A DNA stretch of 64,000 nucleotides, from the NCBI RefSeq assembly GCF_021869535.1, contig NW_026262581.1:100182271-100246270 (forward strand), given 5' to 3'. Shown here piece by piece: positions 1 to 12,600 of this stretch. Every line of letters begins with the position of its first letter. Position 1 is the first letter of the stretch. This DNA comes from Mytilus californianus (taxonomy: Eukaryota; Mollusca; Bivalvia; Mytilida; Mytilidae). Under the pieces are notes generated by a model. It did no database searches. It was not told the origin of the DNA and worked only from the letters and a program-made list of their open reading frames with translations. The position numbers and the translations under genes are program-made.

Positions 1-1190
1 AATTCTGTGTATATTCAAAGTAATGTCCATTTGTAATTCTTTGTGTATAGTTATTGTCATTTCTGTTTGTAATTCTTTGTGTATTTTTATTGTGATGTTC
101 ATTTGTAATTCTTTTTGTATAGTTATTGTGATGTTCATTTGTAATTCTGCGTGTATAGTTATTTTGATGTTCATTTGTAATTATATGTGTATAGTTATTG
201 TGATGTTCATTTGTAATTCTTTGTGTATAGTTATTGTGATTTTCATTTGTAATTCTGTGTGTATAGTTATTGTGAAGTCCATTTGTAATTCTGTGTGTAT
301 ATTTCAAGTGATGTCCATTTGTAATTCTTTGTGTATAGTTATTGTGATGTTCATTTGTAATTATATGTGTATAGTTATTGTGATGTTCATTTGTAATTCT
401 TTGTGTATAGTTATTGTGATGTCCATTTGTAATTCTGTGTGTATATATATTTAAAGTAATTCCATTTGTAATTCTTTGTGAATAGTTATTGTGATTTCCA
501 TTTGTAATTATATGTGTAAAGTTATTGTGAGGTCTATTTGTAATTCTGTGTGTATAGTTGATGTGAGGTCTATTTGTAATTCTTTGTGTATAGTTATTGT
601 GATTTCCATTTGTAATTCTTTGTGTATCTTTATTGTGATGTCCATTTGTAATTCTTTTTGTATAGTTATTGTGATGATCATTTGTAATTCTGTGTGTATA
701 GTTATTGTGATGTTCATTTGTAATTCTTTTTGTATAGTTATTGTGATGCCCAATTGTTATTCTTTTTGTATAGTTATTGTGATGTTCATTTGTAACTCTG
801 TGTGTATAGTTATTGTGATGTTCATTTGTAATTACATGTGTATAGTTATTGTGATTTCCATTTGTTATTCTTTGTGTATCTTTATTGTGATGTTCATTTG
901 TAATTCTTTGTGTAAAGTTATTGTGATGTTCATTTGTAATTATATGTGTAAAGTTATTGTGTTGTCCATTAGTAATTCTGTGTGTATAGTTATTGTGATG
1001 TCCATTTGTAATTACATGTGTTGTTATTGTGATTTCCATTTGTAATTCTTTGTGTATAGTTATCGTGATTTCCATGTGTATAGTGATTGTGATGTCAATT
1101 TGTAATTTTGTGTGTATAGTTATTGTGATGTCTATTTGTAATTCTGTGTGTATAGTTATTTTGTTGTCCATTTGTAATTCTGTGTGCATA
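1..1190. repeat. 36-bp minisatellite, about 33 copies
   Basis: Tandem copies of a 36-bp unit built around TTCATTTGTAATTCTTTGTG followed by TATAGTTATTGTGATG. Copies differ by a few substitutions and occasional short indels near 305 and 455. The array is already running at base 1, so its left end lies outside the window. Because 36 is a multiple of three, long reading frames stay open on both strands with a 12-residue period. These are a consequence of the repeat and not evidence of a protein. Confidence 0.95.
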
Positions 1191-1483
1191 TCAGTTTAGC
1201 TGAGATATTCAAATGAATTTGAATTACAACCCCAATAAATTTGCAACCATAAACATGATAAAAGCCCATTTTAATACATCATAAAAGTATTAAAAAATTT
1301 AAATACATCATAAGGCTATTAAAATAGAAAATGACATCATAGTCATGGCTAAGAATAAACAAAAAACCTTCATCAGCAACATTTTATATTGACAAATTTC
1401 CAATGAATTTTTTTATACTAAAGTTATTGGCAAATTTCCAATGGAATTTATTAACAATTAAGTTATTGGCAAATTTCCAATAT

Positions 1484-1560
1484 ACATAATTTAAAAGCAG
1501 TGTAGGTGAGATATTCAAATGAGTTTGAATAACCAACCTTACACTGCTTTTAAATTATGT
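1484..1560. mobile_element. Palindromic MITE, TTTAAAAGCAGTGTA family, copy 1
   Basis: An inverted repeat beginning ACATAATTTAAAAGCAGTGT and ending with its reverse complement around a roughly 35-bp loop. The same palindrome recurs at 1756-1832, 9237-9313, 9343-9422 and 56311-56405, with a half copy near 28873-28903. It is non-coding. Flanking sequence (TTGGCAAATTTCCAAT) is also repeated with copy 2, so copies 1 and 2 probably arose by local duplication. Confidence 0.75.
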
Positions 1561-1755
1561 TTTGTACTTAAGTAATTGTCTATTAACCTGCAAACCCTTG
1601 TTTTTCCCCCTTTTTTGCCCCTTATTCCTTAAAGGTTTGAGCCATAACCCCCCAAAGCCAATTCTTACTTTCCAATGGAGTTTATTATACTAAAATTATT
1701 GGCAAATTTCCAATGGAATTTATTAACAATCAAGTTTTTGGCAAATTTCCAATAT

Positions 1756-1832
1756 ACATAATTTAAAAGCAGTGAAGGTGAGATATTCAAATGAGTTTGA
1801 ATTACCAACCTTACACTGCTTTTAAATTATGT
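1756..1832. mobile_element. Palindromic MITE, copy 2
   Basis: Near-identical to the palindrome at 1484-1560, including the loop and left flank, with one arm base changed. It stands at the left border of a block of composite-repeat units. Confidence 0.75.
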
Positions 1833-1834
1833 TT

Positions 1835-2570
1835 TGTACTTAAGTAATTGTCCATTAACCTGGAAACCCTTGTTTTTCCCCCTTTTTTGCCCCTTATTCC
1901 TTAACTGTTTGAGCCATAACCCCCCAAAGCCAATTCTTACCATCCCTTTGTGGTATGGAAACTTGTGGTATAATTTCAGAGAGATCCATACACCATTCCA
2001 TAAGTTATTGTCTGAAAACTAGAAAAATGCTTATTTGAGCCCTCTTTTGGCCCCACATTCCTGTTAGGACCAAAACTCTCAGCATATCAAAGAACCCCCA
2101 TAATTCAATTTTTAATGAAATCAAACAAAGTTTAATTTTGGACCCTTCGGACCTCAATGTGGATAAATTTTAAAACAAGGCCCAAAATCCAAAATTCCAA
2201 ATACACGGTTAGATTCAGCATATCAAAGAACCCCATATATTCAATTTTTGTTGAAATCAAACAAAGTGTAATTTTGGACCCCAAGTTGGACCAACTTGAA
2301 AACTGGGCCCATAATCAAAAATTTAAATACGTTTAGATTCAGCATATCAAAGAACCCCAAGAATTCAATTTTTGTTAAAATCAAAATAAGTTTAACTTTG
2401 GACCCTTTGGACCTTAATGTAGACCAATTTGAAAACGGGACCAAAAATTAAGAATCTAAATACACGGTTAGATTCAGCATATCAAAGAACCCCAATATTT
2501 CAATTTTTGATGAAATCAAACCATATCATTATTATTTGCTTTTATATATAAACCAGAAATAACTAACTTA
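1835..2570. repeat. Composite-family internal units (R1 then R2) without start module
   Basis: From 1835 to about 2060 is one R1 unit, recognised by GAGATCCATACAC, AAGTTATTGTCTG and ACTAGAAAAATGCTT. From about 2075 to 2520 are three to four R2 units of roughly 130 bp, recognised by TTCAGCATATCAAAGAACCC and AATTCAATTTTTG. No coding sequence is credible here. The short frames follow the repeat. Confidence 0.7.
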
Positions 2571-2572
2571 AA

Positions 2573-2757
2573 ATGGAAAATTTTAAAGAAAAAAAAAAAG
2601 GAAAAAAAAATCCCCCCCCCCCAAATTTTTTGAACCCCCTTATGATTCATCACCCCCAAACTCAATCCCAGCCTTCCCTTTGTGGTATGGTACCTTGCAG
2701 TACAATTTCAGAGAGATCCATACACTTGAACACAAGTTATTGTCTGGAAACTAGAAT
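2573..2757. repeat. Poly-C tract and an R1 fragment
   Basis: A homopolymer-rich stretch (AAAAAAAA, CCCCCCCCCC) followed by TTTTTTGAACCCCCTTATGATTCATCACCC and part of an R1 unit. The same junction appears at 14030-14130 and, inverted, at 39745-39800 and 48832-48930, so it is a fixed part of the composite family. Confidence 0.6.
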
Positions 2758-4305
2758 AAACTGCTTCGCTGAGCGCGGCTGGATATGCCAGCAGAGGTCC
2801 AACCCTGAACAGTTGGGGCAAAAATGGACACAATATTCAAGCTTGATACAGGTCTGAGTTTGGATTGTAATTAAATATTTGATATATTATAGGTTTCTGA
2901 ATAAATGTAGTCAAAGAACTTGAAATTGGTTATATGAAAGATTTCTTGCTGTTGTGCAATACACTGTGCTGTTGAACAATACTTCGTAAATCTGTTGTCA
3001 GACTATAAACAAATAAAATCTTATAACTCGGAAACATAAAATCGAAAATTTATAAAAATCAAAAGGGAGCTTACAAAAATAGATATAAACAATTTACCAA
3101 AGTTTCATAAAAAATGCTGAAAGCATTTTTGAGTTATTGTCAGAAAACTGGAAAATCCCCCTTTTTGTAATGAATAAAACCCCATAAATCGGAAACGTAT
3201 AGTCTGAAATTTATAAAAATCAATAGGGAGCTCATGTGGATAGAAATAAACAATTCACCAAAGTTTCTTGCAAATTGGTGAAATTGTTTTTGAGTTATTG
3301 TCTGAAAACTGGAAAATCCCCCCTTTTTTAATGAATAAAACCCCAAAACTCGGAAACTGTAAATCCGAAATTTATAAAAAACGAAATGGAGCTCATGTCA
3401 ATAGATATGAACAATTCACAAAAGTTTCATGGAAATTGGTGAAATTTGTTTTGAGTTATTGTCCGAAAACTGGAAAATCCCCCTTTTTTTAATGAATAAA
3501 AGCCCAAAACTCGGAAACGATAAATCCGAAATTTATAAAAAACAAAAGAAAGCTCACGTCAATCGATATAAACAATTCACCAAAGTTTCATGCATATTGA
3601 TTAAAGCGTTTTTGAATTAATGTCCGACATGTTGATGATGGATGGACGACCTAAGGACAGACGGACGGACGGACGGACAGACAGTCAATGGTATACCATA
3701 ATACATCCCGTAAACAGGCGTATTAAAATGCTTATTTTTTGGCCCCAAATTCCTAAACGTTTAGGGCAATTACCCCCAAACTCAAACCCAGCTTTCCCTT
3801 TGTGATATGGAACCTTGTAGTACAATTTCAGAAAGATCCATACACTTACACACAAGTTATTGTCCTGAAACTAGAAAAATGCTTGTTTTTTGCCCCTTAT
3901 TCCTAAAATTTTGAGGCAATTACCCCCAAAATCAATCCCAGCCTTCCCTTTGTGGTATGGTACCTTGCAGTACAATTTCAGAGAGATCCACACACTTGAA
4001 CACAAGTTATTGTCTGGAAACTAGAAAAATGCTTATTTTTGGCCCCTTTTACCTACACGTTTTGGGCAATTACCCCCAAACTCAATTCCAGCTTTCCCTT
4101 TGTGATATGGAACCTTGTAGTACAATTTCAGAAAGATCCATACACTAACACACAAGTTATTGTCATGAAACTAGAAAAATGCTTGTTTTTTGCCCCACTT
4201 AAACTAAAGTTATTGTGGGAAAACCAATGTGACAACGACGACGCCAACGACGCCAACGTCATACCAATATACGACCGCAAAAATTGTTTGCAGTTGTATA
4301 AAAAC
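2758..4305 (+). mobile_element. Composite repeat element, locus I
   Basis: The start module (TGCTTCGCTGAGCGCGGCTG, then GAACAGTTGGGGCAA) lies at about 2758-2960. From about 3010 to 3625 are three to four units of roughly 175 bp (R3) containing GGAAAATCCCCC, ACTCGGAAAC and CAATTCACCAAAGTTTCATG. R1 units follow at about 3715-4200. The end module (GACGACGCCAACG, then CATACCAATATACGACCGCA) closes at about 4305. No coding capacity is visible. Its class is not assigned; it looks like a non-autonomous element with an expandable core. Confidence 0.65.
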
Positions 4306-4850
4306 CACAAAAAATTCAGATATGACATAAGATGAACAATGACAAACCAAGTGCACAAACCTCCCCTTAAATGTTCCCCTTACACAGCAAATAAGGACAT
4401 TTTGCACTCAAATTGATGGTGCATAATTTCCAGAATGTTGCACATTTACCAGAGTTAACCAGACTAACCACCAATTCTCTATCATTGAAAATAATAAGGG
4501 TAAAGGCATTGCACATGGTCATGTTTTTCTCTGACTGTTAATGCTTTTTACACTAAATCCATTGGATGTTGGATTTGTACTGATTGATATTTTAGTCTTA
4601 GATACATGATTTTTGTTAATACTTTGTTATTGGCTTTCAACTAGCTGTCAGTAACTGTGAGTACTCTCAGATCTGTACTTTGTGTCTTTTTTGCTGTTAG
4701 GGATGTATAAATATCCTGCCACGTCTGGTGTGTGTTTTTGTTAGATGTTTTTCTGCTGTTTTTTTTTATATTGATCTGATGAATTAAGCCCTTTTCAACT
4801 GATTTTTATAGTTTGATTTTATGTTGTGCTGTAACACCACTGTCCCAGGT
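4306..4850. other. Intergenic, no feature recognised
   Basis: AT-rich sequence with no long reading frame, no splice-compatible coding pattern and no repeat shared elsewhere in the window. Confidence 0.4.
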
Positions 4851-5188
4851 TAGGGGGAGGGTTGCACACTCACAAACATGTTTAATCCCACCACATTCTT
4901 TATGTGCCTGTCCCAAGTCAGGAGCCTGTAGTTCAGTGGTTGTTGTTTGTTCAAGTCTGTCATATTTGTTTTTTTGTAAATAGTTTTGTTATAAATAAGG
5001 CTGTTAAGTTTTCTCAATTGAATTGTTTCATATTTTTCATGTCAGGGCCTTTTACAGCAGACTATACGGTATGGGTTTTTCTCATTGTTGAAGGCTGTAT
5101 GGTTGCCCATAATTGCTTACATCCACATCATTTAAACCTTGGTGGATACTTGTCTCATTGGCAATCATACTACATCTCCTTATTTTGA
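4850..5188 (+). repeat. Dispersed repeat ending in TCATTGGCAATCATAC
   Basis: Contains TGCCTGTCCCAAGTCAGGAG, CAGGGCCTTTTACAGCAGAC, ACGGTATGGGTTTTTCTCAT and a closing TTGTCTCATTGGCAATCATA. Fragments recur at 13415-13460, 27975-28011 plus 30834-30860, 61800-61935, and inverted at 32913-33120. I recognise this as a high-copy mollusc repeat of unknown class. The small reading frame inside is not conserved between copies. Confidence 0.65.
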
Positions 5189-5199
5189 TACATAATTAC

Positions 5200-6305
5200 T
5201 TTGCTATTGCTTGCAGCTGAAAAAAATTTATTGAACACGGCATCTTTACAAAACACTTAAAGAATTGTGTATGTTGAAACATAAAATGGGAATTGCACAT
5301 TTATCACAGTATTTTATTAATCTTTATCACAGTAGTTTATCAGTCAAAACTGTTATTGTAAAAGTTGTGCTTCATAAATAAAGAAGTCATATTATTAAGC
5401 AGGTTATACATGTTATACAGCATTACTTCCATTCAAACATATCTACCATTTTTACATGTTTTATATCGGAAGGTTTTTATTTATTCTGTTGTGCACAAAT
5501 AGTTATTTTGCTCCAGGTAAAGGATGGAATTGATTTTTTATATGAAATTCAATTTTGGTATCGGTTTCCATTGAAATTAAACATTCCTTCACAAATACAA
5601 CTGTAAATTAAAAATATATTTGTAACATACAAATTCATAAACATCTGTTTAATTACTTAAAATAAACAAATTACTTCACCTGAATATAATGAAACTATTT
5701 GACATGCATGAATTTTGCAAACTGTGGATAATGTGTTATAGAATAGTACATTGACAGAAACCAGTTCATTAAAGTTGAATGGTTTGATAGTTTGTTGTCT
5801 ATAAAATAATTCATTATACATCATAGCATAAATACTGTTCATTGATTACTTTTAAAGTTTAAGAAGATAAAAAACTATACATTTATAAGACTTTCAAACT
5901 GATTATTTAAGTAATTGATTCACTTTTTTTTTTGTATTGCTTAAATCAAACTATTTGTTAATAATACATGAGTGTTGAAGGATTTTAATATTATATATAT
6001 ATATATATATATATCTAGATTGAATCATCACATATTTTTCAAAGTGCCTATATGCAACTGCATGTATATGAGAAATCTCATTTTAAAAATAAGATCACTA
6101 ACCTCAAAAGAATAAAAATAGGATTTGAACAAGGGAGATAACTGCAATAATTCAAACTTTTTTATTCACAAAATGTTTCAATCTATATAAATTTGTAACA
6201 GAATCAGGACTAAAACATGCTAAGCATTATTTCAACTGAATCAAGCTTTTTAAATGGTTCTAGGGCTTTAAGGATTTTTTTGGTGAGTTGAATATTGAGT
6301 TACTT
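5200..6305. other. Downstream flank of the sirtuin gene, with an (AT)n tract
   Basis: AT-rich intergenic DNA. The only distinct item is an (AT)n microsatellite at about 5991-6014. No gene or recognised repeat was found. Confidence 0.4.
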
Positions 6306-6311
6306 TTTATT
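6306..6311 (-). terminator. Possible poly(A) signal of the sirtuin gene
   Basis: TTTATT on the plus strand reads AATAAA on the minus strand, about 160 nt after the sirtuin stop codon. The motif is common in AT-rich DNA, so this is a suggestion based on position only. Confidence 0.3.
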
Positions 6312-6471
6312 TTTTTCAATGTGCTATTACAATATTGTTGATACATCATACAGAATAAAAGATGACAGTGCATAAATTTACAGATTAGTCCAAATCGTTT
6401 CATGGCTTCTTTTTTCACTAGTACATGTAATATAAAAGCCAAATTCTATTTCTTTAACTTTGCTTCAGTCT

Positions 6472-6670
6472 CTAAACTTGAGTTCTTTGAGAATCATAAA
6501 ACTTCAGTCTATCAGATCTTTCAGATTCCCATTTCTTTAATTCTTTTGCATTTAACATGTTTTTCATCAATTCCTTGAAGAAGGTATCACAATCTCCATA
6601 TATTCTGGATCCTTGAACATTTCCATCTTTATCTGTTGCTGAGCAGGCACTGTCTTTATCGGTAAGTTGC
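6472..6670 (-). CDS. Sirtuin exon 6 (terminal)
   Basis: The acceptor is TTTATAG before base 6670, the frame enters with one base, and the stop TAG is at 6474-6472. It encodes QLTDKDS, RIYGDCDTFFKELM and a basic, charged tail ending DSQRTQV. QLTDKD after VICNR matches the sirtuin VNLQxT strand, and RIYGDCD matches the late Rossmann segment. Confidence 0.88.
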
Positions 6671-9600
6671 CTATAAAAAAAAATTTTATATTGTACCTGT
6701 ACATTTCACACTTATGTTCATTTTACTGTAGCTCTATAGGTTCATAGGAGTGAGAATCGGATACCACTTGATGTCAACTTGAGTAACTGGTATCTAATTT
6801 AAATATCATAATAATAAAGCCTTTGACGAGTTCATTATAAATATGAGGCAGGTGTTAAATTGGTACTGTTGAAAGAGGTTGAAGACTAGTATTTTTGAGA
6901 TATTTTTTGGTAATCAGATATACAAATTTGCAATTTAAGAAATGGAAGTTTCCAATAACAGGATCATGTGAATTTATAATAAAATGCTTCGCTGGGGCGC
7001 AGCTTGATACGACCGCAGAAGTCGAACCCTGAACAGTTGGGGCAAGTATGGACACAACATTCAAGCTTGATACAGCTCTGAATTTGGATTGTTATTAAAT
7101 ATTTGACACAGCATAGGTTTCTGACACAGAAAGAATGTGGTCTAAGAACTTGAATTTTTTTAATTTACCTATTATGGTCCAATGTCCAAAATCAAAATAC
7201 ATGGTTAGATTCAGCATATAAAAGAACCCCATATATTCAATTTTTGTTAAAATCAAACAAAGTTTAATTTGGACCCCAACTTGGACAAACTTGAAAACTG
7301 GGCCCATAATCAAAAATCTAAACACATGTTTAGATTCAGCATATCAAAGAACCCCAAGAATTCAATTTTTGCTAAAATTAAACTAAGTTAAATTTTGGAC
7401 CCTTTGGACCTTAATGTAGACCAATTTAAAAAACGGGACTTAAAATTAAAAATCTAAATACACGGTTAGATTTGGAATATCAAAGAACCCCAATAATTCA
7501 ATTTTTGATGAAATCAAACAAAGTTTAATTTTGGACCCTTTTGACCTCAATATGAACCAATTTGATAGCGGGGCCCACAAATAAAAAATCTAAATTCATG
7601 GTTAGATTCAGCATATCAAAGAACCCCATATATTCAATTTTTGTTGAAATCAAAAAAAGTTTAATTTTGGACCCCAATTTGGACCAACTTGAAAACTGGG
7701 CCCATAATCAAAAATCTAAACACATGTTTATATTCAGCATATCAGAGAACCCCAAGAATTCAATTTTTGTTAAAATCAAACTAAGTTCAATTTTGGACCC
7801 TTTGGACCTCAATGAAGACCAATTTAAAAAACAGGACCCAAATTAAACATCTAAAAACACGGTTAGATTTGGCATATCAAAGAACCCCAATAATTCAATT
7901 TTTGATGAAATCAAACAAAGTTTAATTTTGGACCCTTTTGACCTCAATATGAACCAATTTGATAGCGGGGCCTACAAATAAAAAATCTAAATACATGGTT
8001 AGATTCAGCATATCAAAGAACCTCATATATTCAATTTTTGTTGAAATCAAACAAAGTTTAATTTTGGACCCCAATTTGGACCAACTTGAAAACTGGGCCT
8101 ATAATCAAAAATCTAAATACATGTTTAGATTCAGCATATCAAAGAACCCCATATATTCAATTTTTGTTGAAATCAAACAAAGTTTAAATACTGGACCCTA
8201 TCTTGGACCAACTTGAAAACTGGGCCCATAATCAAAAATCTAAACACGTGTTTAGATTTGGCATATCAAAGAACCCCAAGAATTCAATTTTTGTTAAAAT
8301 CAAACTAAGTTTAATTTTGGACCCTTTGGACCTTAATGTAGACCAATTTAAAAAACAGGACCCAAAATTAAAAATCTAAATACACGGTTAGATTTGGAAT
8401 ATCAAAGAGCCCCAATAATTCAATTTTAGATGAAATCAAACAAAGTTTAATTTTGGACCCTTTTGACCTCAATATGAACCAATTTGATAACGGGGTCCAC
8501 AAATAAAAAATCTAAATACATGGTTAGATTCAGCATATCAAAGAACCCCATATATTCAATTTTTGTTGAAATCAAACAAAGTTTAATTTTGGACCCCAAT
8601 TTGGACCAACTTGAAAAATGGGCCAAAAATCAAAAATCTAAATACATGTTTAGATTCAGCATATCAAAGAACCTCATATATTCAATTTTTGCTAAAATCA
8701 AACAAAGTTTAATTTTGGACCCTTTGGACCTTAATGTAGACTATTTTGAAAACTGGACCCAAAATTAAAAATCTAAATACACTGTTAGATTCGGCATAAC
8801 AAATAAATAAATGTGATCAAAGATTTTACAAATCTAATGCGCCATACTGTGCAATTAAAGATTACTTCTTGAAATTTTTCAATATTTGAAATTTGAAAAA
8901 AAAATAATATTTGAAGAATAATTCTTTTTAATTTCTGAAATCTGAAATGAGAAAAAATTGACCCCCCACAATTTCTTTTTATCCCCCCCCCCCCCCCTTT
9001 TTTCCCCAAAAAATTCTTTCCCTCAAGATATGGTCATAATCTCAATTCAAATTTCCAATGGAGTTGGCAACCATATTTACCCATTTAAATTTACCATAGT
9101 GCTAACTTAATCTATTTTATAATAGAATTAAAAATATAGTGTCAAATCTTTCATATGGATATTTTTGTAAAAAAAAATGATGCAACATTTGCAGATATTT
9201 TTACTAGTCTTCCTTTATAAATATGCATTTCTTTAAACATAATTTAAAAGCAGTGTAAGGGAAGTAACCAAAACGTTGTATTTGGATTACCTCCCTTACA
9301 CTGTTTTAAATCATCTTCATTGTTCATTAACCATTACTTTATACATAATTTAAAAGCAGTGTAAGGGAGATAATTTCAATGATGAATTTGATTTATCTCC
9401 CTTACACTGCTTTAAATTATGTTTTGTACTAAAGTATTTGTCCATTAACCAGGACAACCTTGTTTTTCCCCCTTTTTTGCCGCTAATTCCTAAACGGTTT
9501 GAGCCTTAACCCCCCAAAGCAAATCCTAACCATCCCTTTGTGGTATGGAAACTTGTAGTATAATTTCAGAGAGATCCATACACCGTTCCACAGTTATTGT

Positions 9601-12600
9601 CTGGAAACTAGAAAATGCTTATTTTTGGCCCCTTTTTGGCCCCTAATTCCTTAACTGTTGGTACCATAACCCCCAAAATCAATCCCAACCTTCCTTTTGT
9701 GGTATTTAACCTTATGGTAAAATTTCAAAAAGATCCATTCACTTAAACTAAAGTTAGAGTGCGAAAACCAATGTGTATTCGGACGACGACGCTGGACGAC
9801 GACGCCGGACGACGACGACGACGACGCCAACGTCATACCAATATACGACCACAAAATTTTTTTGCGGTCGTATAAAAAAAAGGAAACAATTTAGGATTCA
9901 CTAGGATGTTGATTTTTACACTGTTACAATGACTTCCTCCTTCATTATTGATTTTTACACAGTTACGATGACTTCCTCCTTTATTATTGATTTTTATACT
10001 GGCATAAGGACTTCCTCCTTTATTACTGATTTTTATACTGTTACGAGGACTTCCTCCTTCATTATTTATTTTTACACTGTTATGATGACTTCCTCCTTTA
10101 TTATTGATTTTTATACTGTTATGAGGACTTCCTACTTTATTATAGATTTTTATACTGTTATGAGGACTTCCTCCTTTATTATTGATTTTTATACTGTTAT
10201 GAGGACTTCCTACTTTATTATAGATTTTTATACTGTTATGATGACTTCTTCCTTTATTATTGATTTTTATACTGTTATAAGGACTTCCTCCTTTATTATA
10301 GATTTTTATACTGTTACGAGGACTTCCTCCTTCATTATTTATTTTTACACTGTTATGAAGACTTCTTCCTTTATTATAGATTTTTATACTGTTATGAGGA
10401 CTTCCTCCTTTATTATTGAAATTAAATAACAACAGTTAATATAAAGCAATATGCAATTCTTGCTGGTTGTAAAACCTATTTCTATTATGGTACAAATTAT
10501 CTTTGTGCAAAATCAGACATTTTCAAGCTTTTTTGTAGACCTCAAAATGGAATTAATTTTAACAAAAAGAATATTCTTAGTTGAAACATGTAAGTGTTTA
10601 GTATATTTATCAAATAAATCACATATCTCCATTGCCACAAGGGAATAGTAATCTTTTGTGACCGTCAAAAGTCATCGCTGATCTACCTAACAGTCCATGG
10701 AAATGTTGCAATTTCGTTACACACTGAAGGACAGGCCAACCAAATAAACACATTTTCCTTATCACTTATTCACATCACACTCAGTTCAGTGTGATATGAG
10801 AAATATCTCTTCATGCAGGAAAGAGATAACAGGTCATAACAAAAAGTCAAATATTTTCATATGATGTCAATTTCGTTGTTTAACTGTGATAAATTTATTG
10901 TTTTTTGGTGTTTATTGCCACTTTCAGCACCATTGGCTATATTGTGGTGGACTGGTATCCAGTAATTATTGGTGGAGAAACCCGGAATCCCTGGAGAAAA
11001 ATCCCCCACCTTCAACAGGAAAACTAGTAATCCTAGTCAATTAAGATTGGGAGTCAAACACACCTGTCACTTGTGGGGTTCAGACTCACAACCTCAGTGT
11101 TGACAGGTTAGTGATACAGTAAATGGACAACTTAGAACACTCAGCCACCATGAACAGTTTGTTTGATAAAGAGTTTTTATATTTGTGGTACTCCTCATAT
11201 CAAATTTTTAAATTAGTTATTGTGTTGAACACAATTTCTTTGTTTCAGAATACCCAAAAATTACACATTGATGCCAACTTATCATTGTAGACTTTTTAAT
11301 TTGTAACAAGAAAATGAAAATTAAACCTTCTTCAATTATTTATGACTTCAGTATTTCAGGTGTTCTGACTCACAGATAAACATAACGTAAAAATCTAAAA
11401 TCTTAAAACAGATTTTAGATAAACTTTAATGTACAATATATATAGCTTTTTTGTACTTCTATTTGCAAATTAATAAGAAATAAACTGTTTCTTCTTGTTT
11501 TGTTACTTGTTTTCCTATTTTTAAAGTTACTAGTTCTTTCCCTGAAGATGGTGCAGAAAAATCCTAAGAACAAAAAATCAGTTTAAAGAGTCTATTCAAT
11601 CACCTACCTGTTGCATATAACATATCGTTGAGGCTTCTTTATCTTCTCCACCAAGTCACTAGCAGGTGTAACCGTAAGGGTAGTACCCAGACATAACATC
11701 AAATCACATTTCTCTGAGTTTTCTTCTGCTTGTTTGAAAATGTTATCATCCAACAAGTCAGGAAAGTTAATAATGGAATCTTGTAAATGCCCTGAACAGC
11801 CCTGCAAAAATACCATATATTAATTTCAACAGTAAATTGCATTGATGCATCATTTTTGAACATTAATAAAAAAAAAAGTAAAACTTTCAAAAATGTTAAA
11901 TATTTATATGATTTATGTACAGTGTATTGACAATTGTCTGTAGTTTTTTTCTTTTTTAATATTTTAGCAAGTTTGGACCATCAAAAGGTGAGAACTTGTG
12001 GCATCTATTTGTACATGTATATATTTTTTACCATGGAGCTATCTGAATAGATTTTATAGTAGAATTATTATAAATGTTGTGCTATAATTTTAGTGGAAGT
12101 ACTAATATTCAAATTCTACAGTGCTGTTTGCAAAATACTGGGAGATCACTGATGCACATATCTAGCTGTATATAATTCAAAATAAATGGCTACAAAATAA
12201 AAATATTTGGTAGAGAAAGTTTAAATATTGCAGGCATAGAATTATTTACCCTATGTACAAATGTAAAAATTAAATTTGAGATGAACAATAATAAAAGTGC
12301 ATGTGCTGATCCTTTGCTATGTTTCGTGTACATTTGTAGGTACTTAGGCATGTAGGGATTTTGTGTCAGGAATTAATACACCATATCTGTCTTTTATTCA
12401 AGTATTATCTAATTGTGTCAAAATTTATTGGTTTTTTTCACTGCCATGTCAGCCAGCAGAAAACAACTATTCATGTCTGTAGAATCTGTAGATACAAAAA
12501 AATGTTAGTCTCATGAATATAAACTTTCATTGAGGAATGCTTTGATGCCAAAACTTTCATACATGTACATGTTATTATACCAAATGAATTTTGACATCTT

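Larger units (their letters stand above)
6982..9878 (+). mobile_element. Composite repeat element, locus II, most complete copy
   Basis: Lies in the last sirtuin intron. The start module is at 6982-7160 (AATAAAATGCTTCGCTGGGG, GAACAGTTGGGGCAAGTATG). About twelve R2 units of roughly 130 bp run from 7190 to 8810 with period TTCAGCATATCAAAGAACCC. A poly-C stretch is at 8982-8999 and two palindromic MITEs at 9237-9422. R1 units occupy about 9423-9760. The end module has a GAC/GCC trinucleotide run at 9781-9830 and closes with a hairpin of ATACGACC against GGTCGTAT near 9842-9875. No protein of the element is visible. Confidence 0.75.

Noticed and set aside
23-1045. Long reading frames in the first kilobase on both strands
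   Set aside because: They follow a 36-bp tandem repeat whose length is a multiple of three. No start context, splice sites or conserved domain.
7562-8768. Three similar frames of 85 to 94 codons
   Set aside because: They are the R2 repeat unit read in the same frame in successive copies, with stops at each boundary and no ATG context.
9781-9830. Protein-coding Asp/Ala-rich stretch in GAC/GCC runs
   Set aside because: The run is a fixed part of the composite end module, varies in length between loci and has no surrounding frame.
9833-10432. 199-codon minus-strand frame
   Set aside because: Produced by the 39-bp minisatellite; runs on into the end module of a composite repeat.
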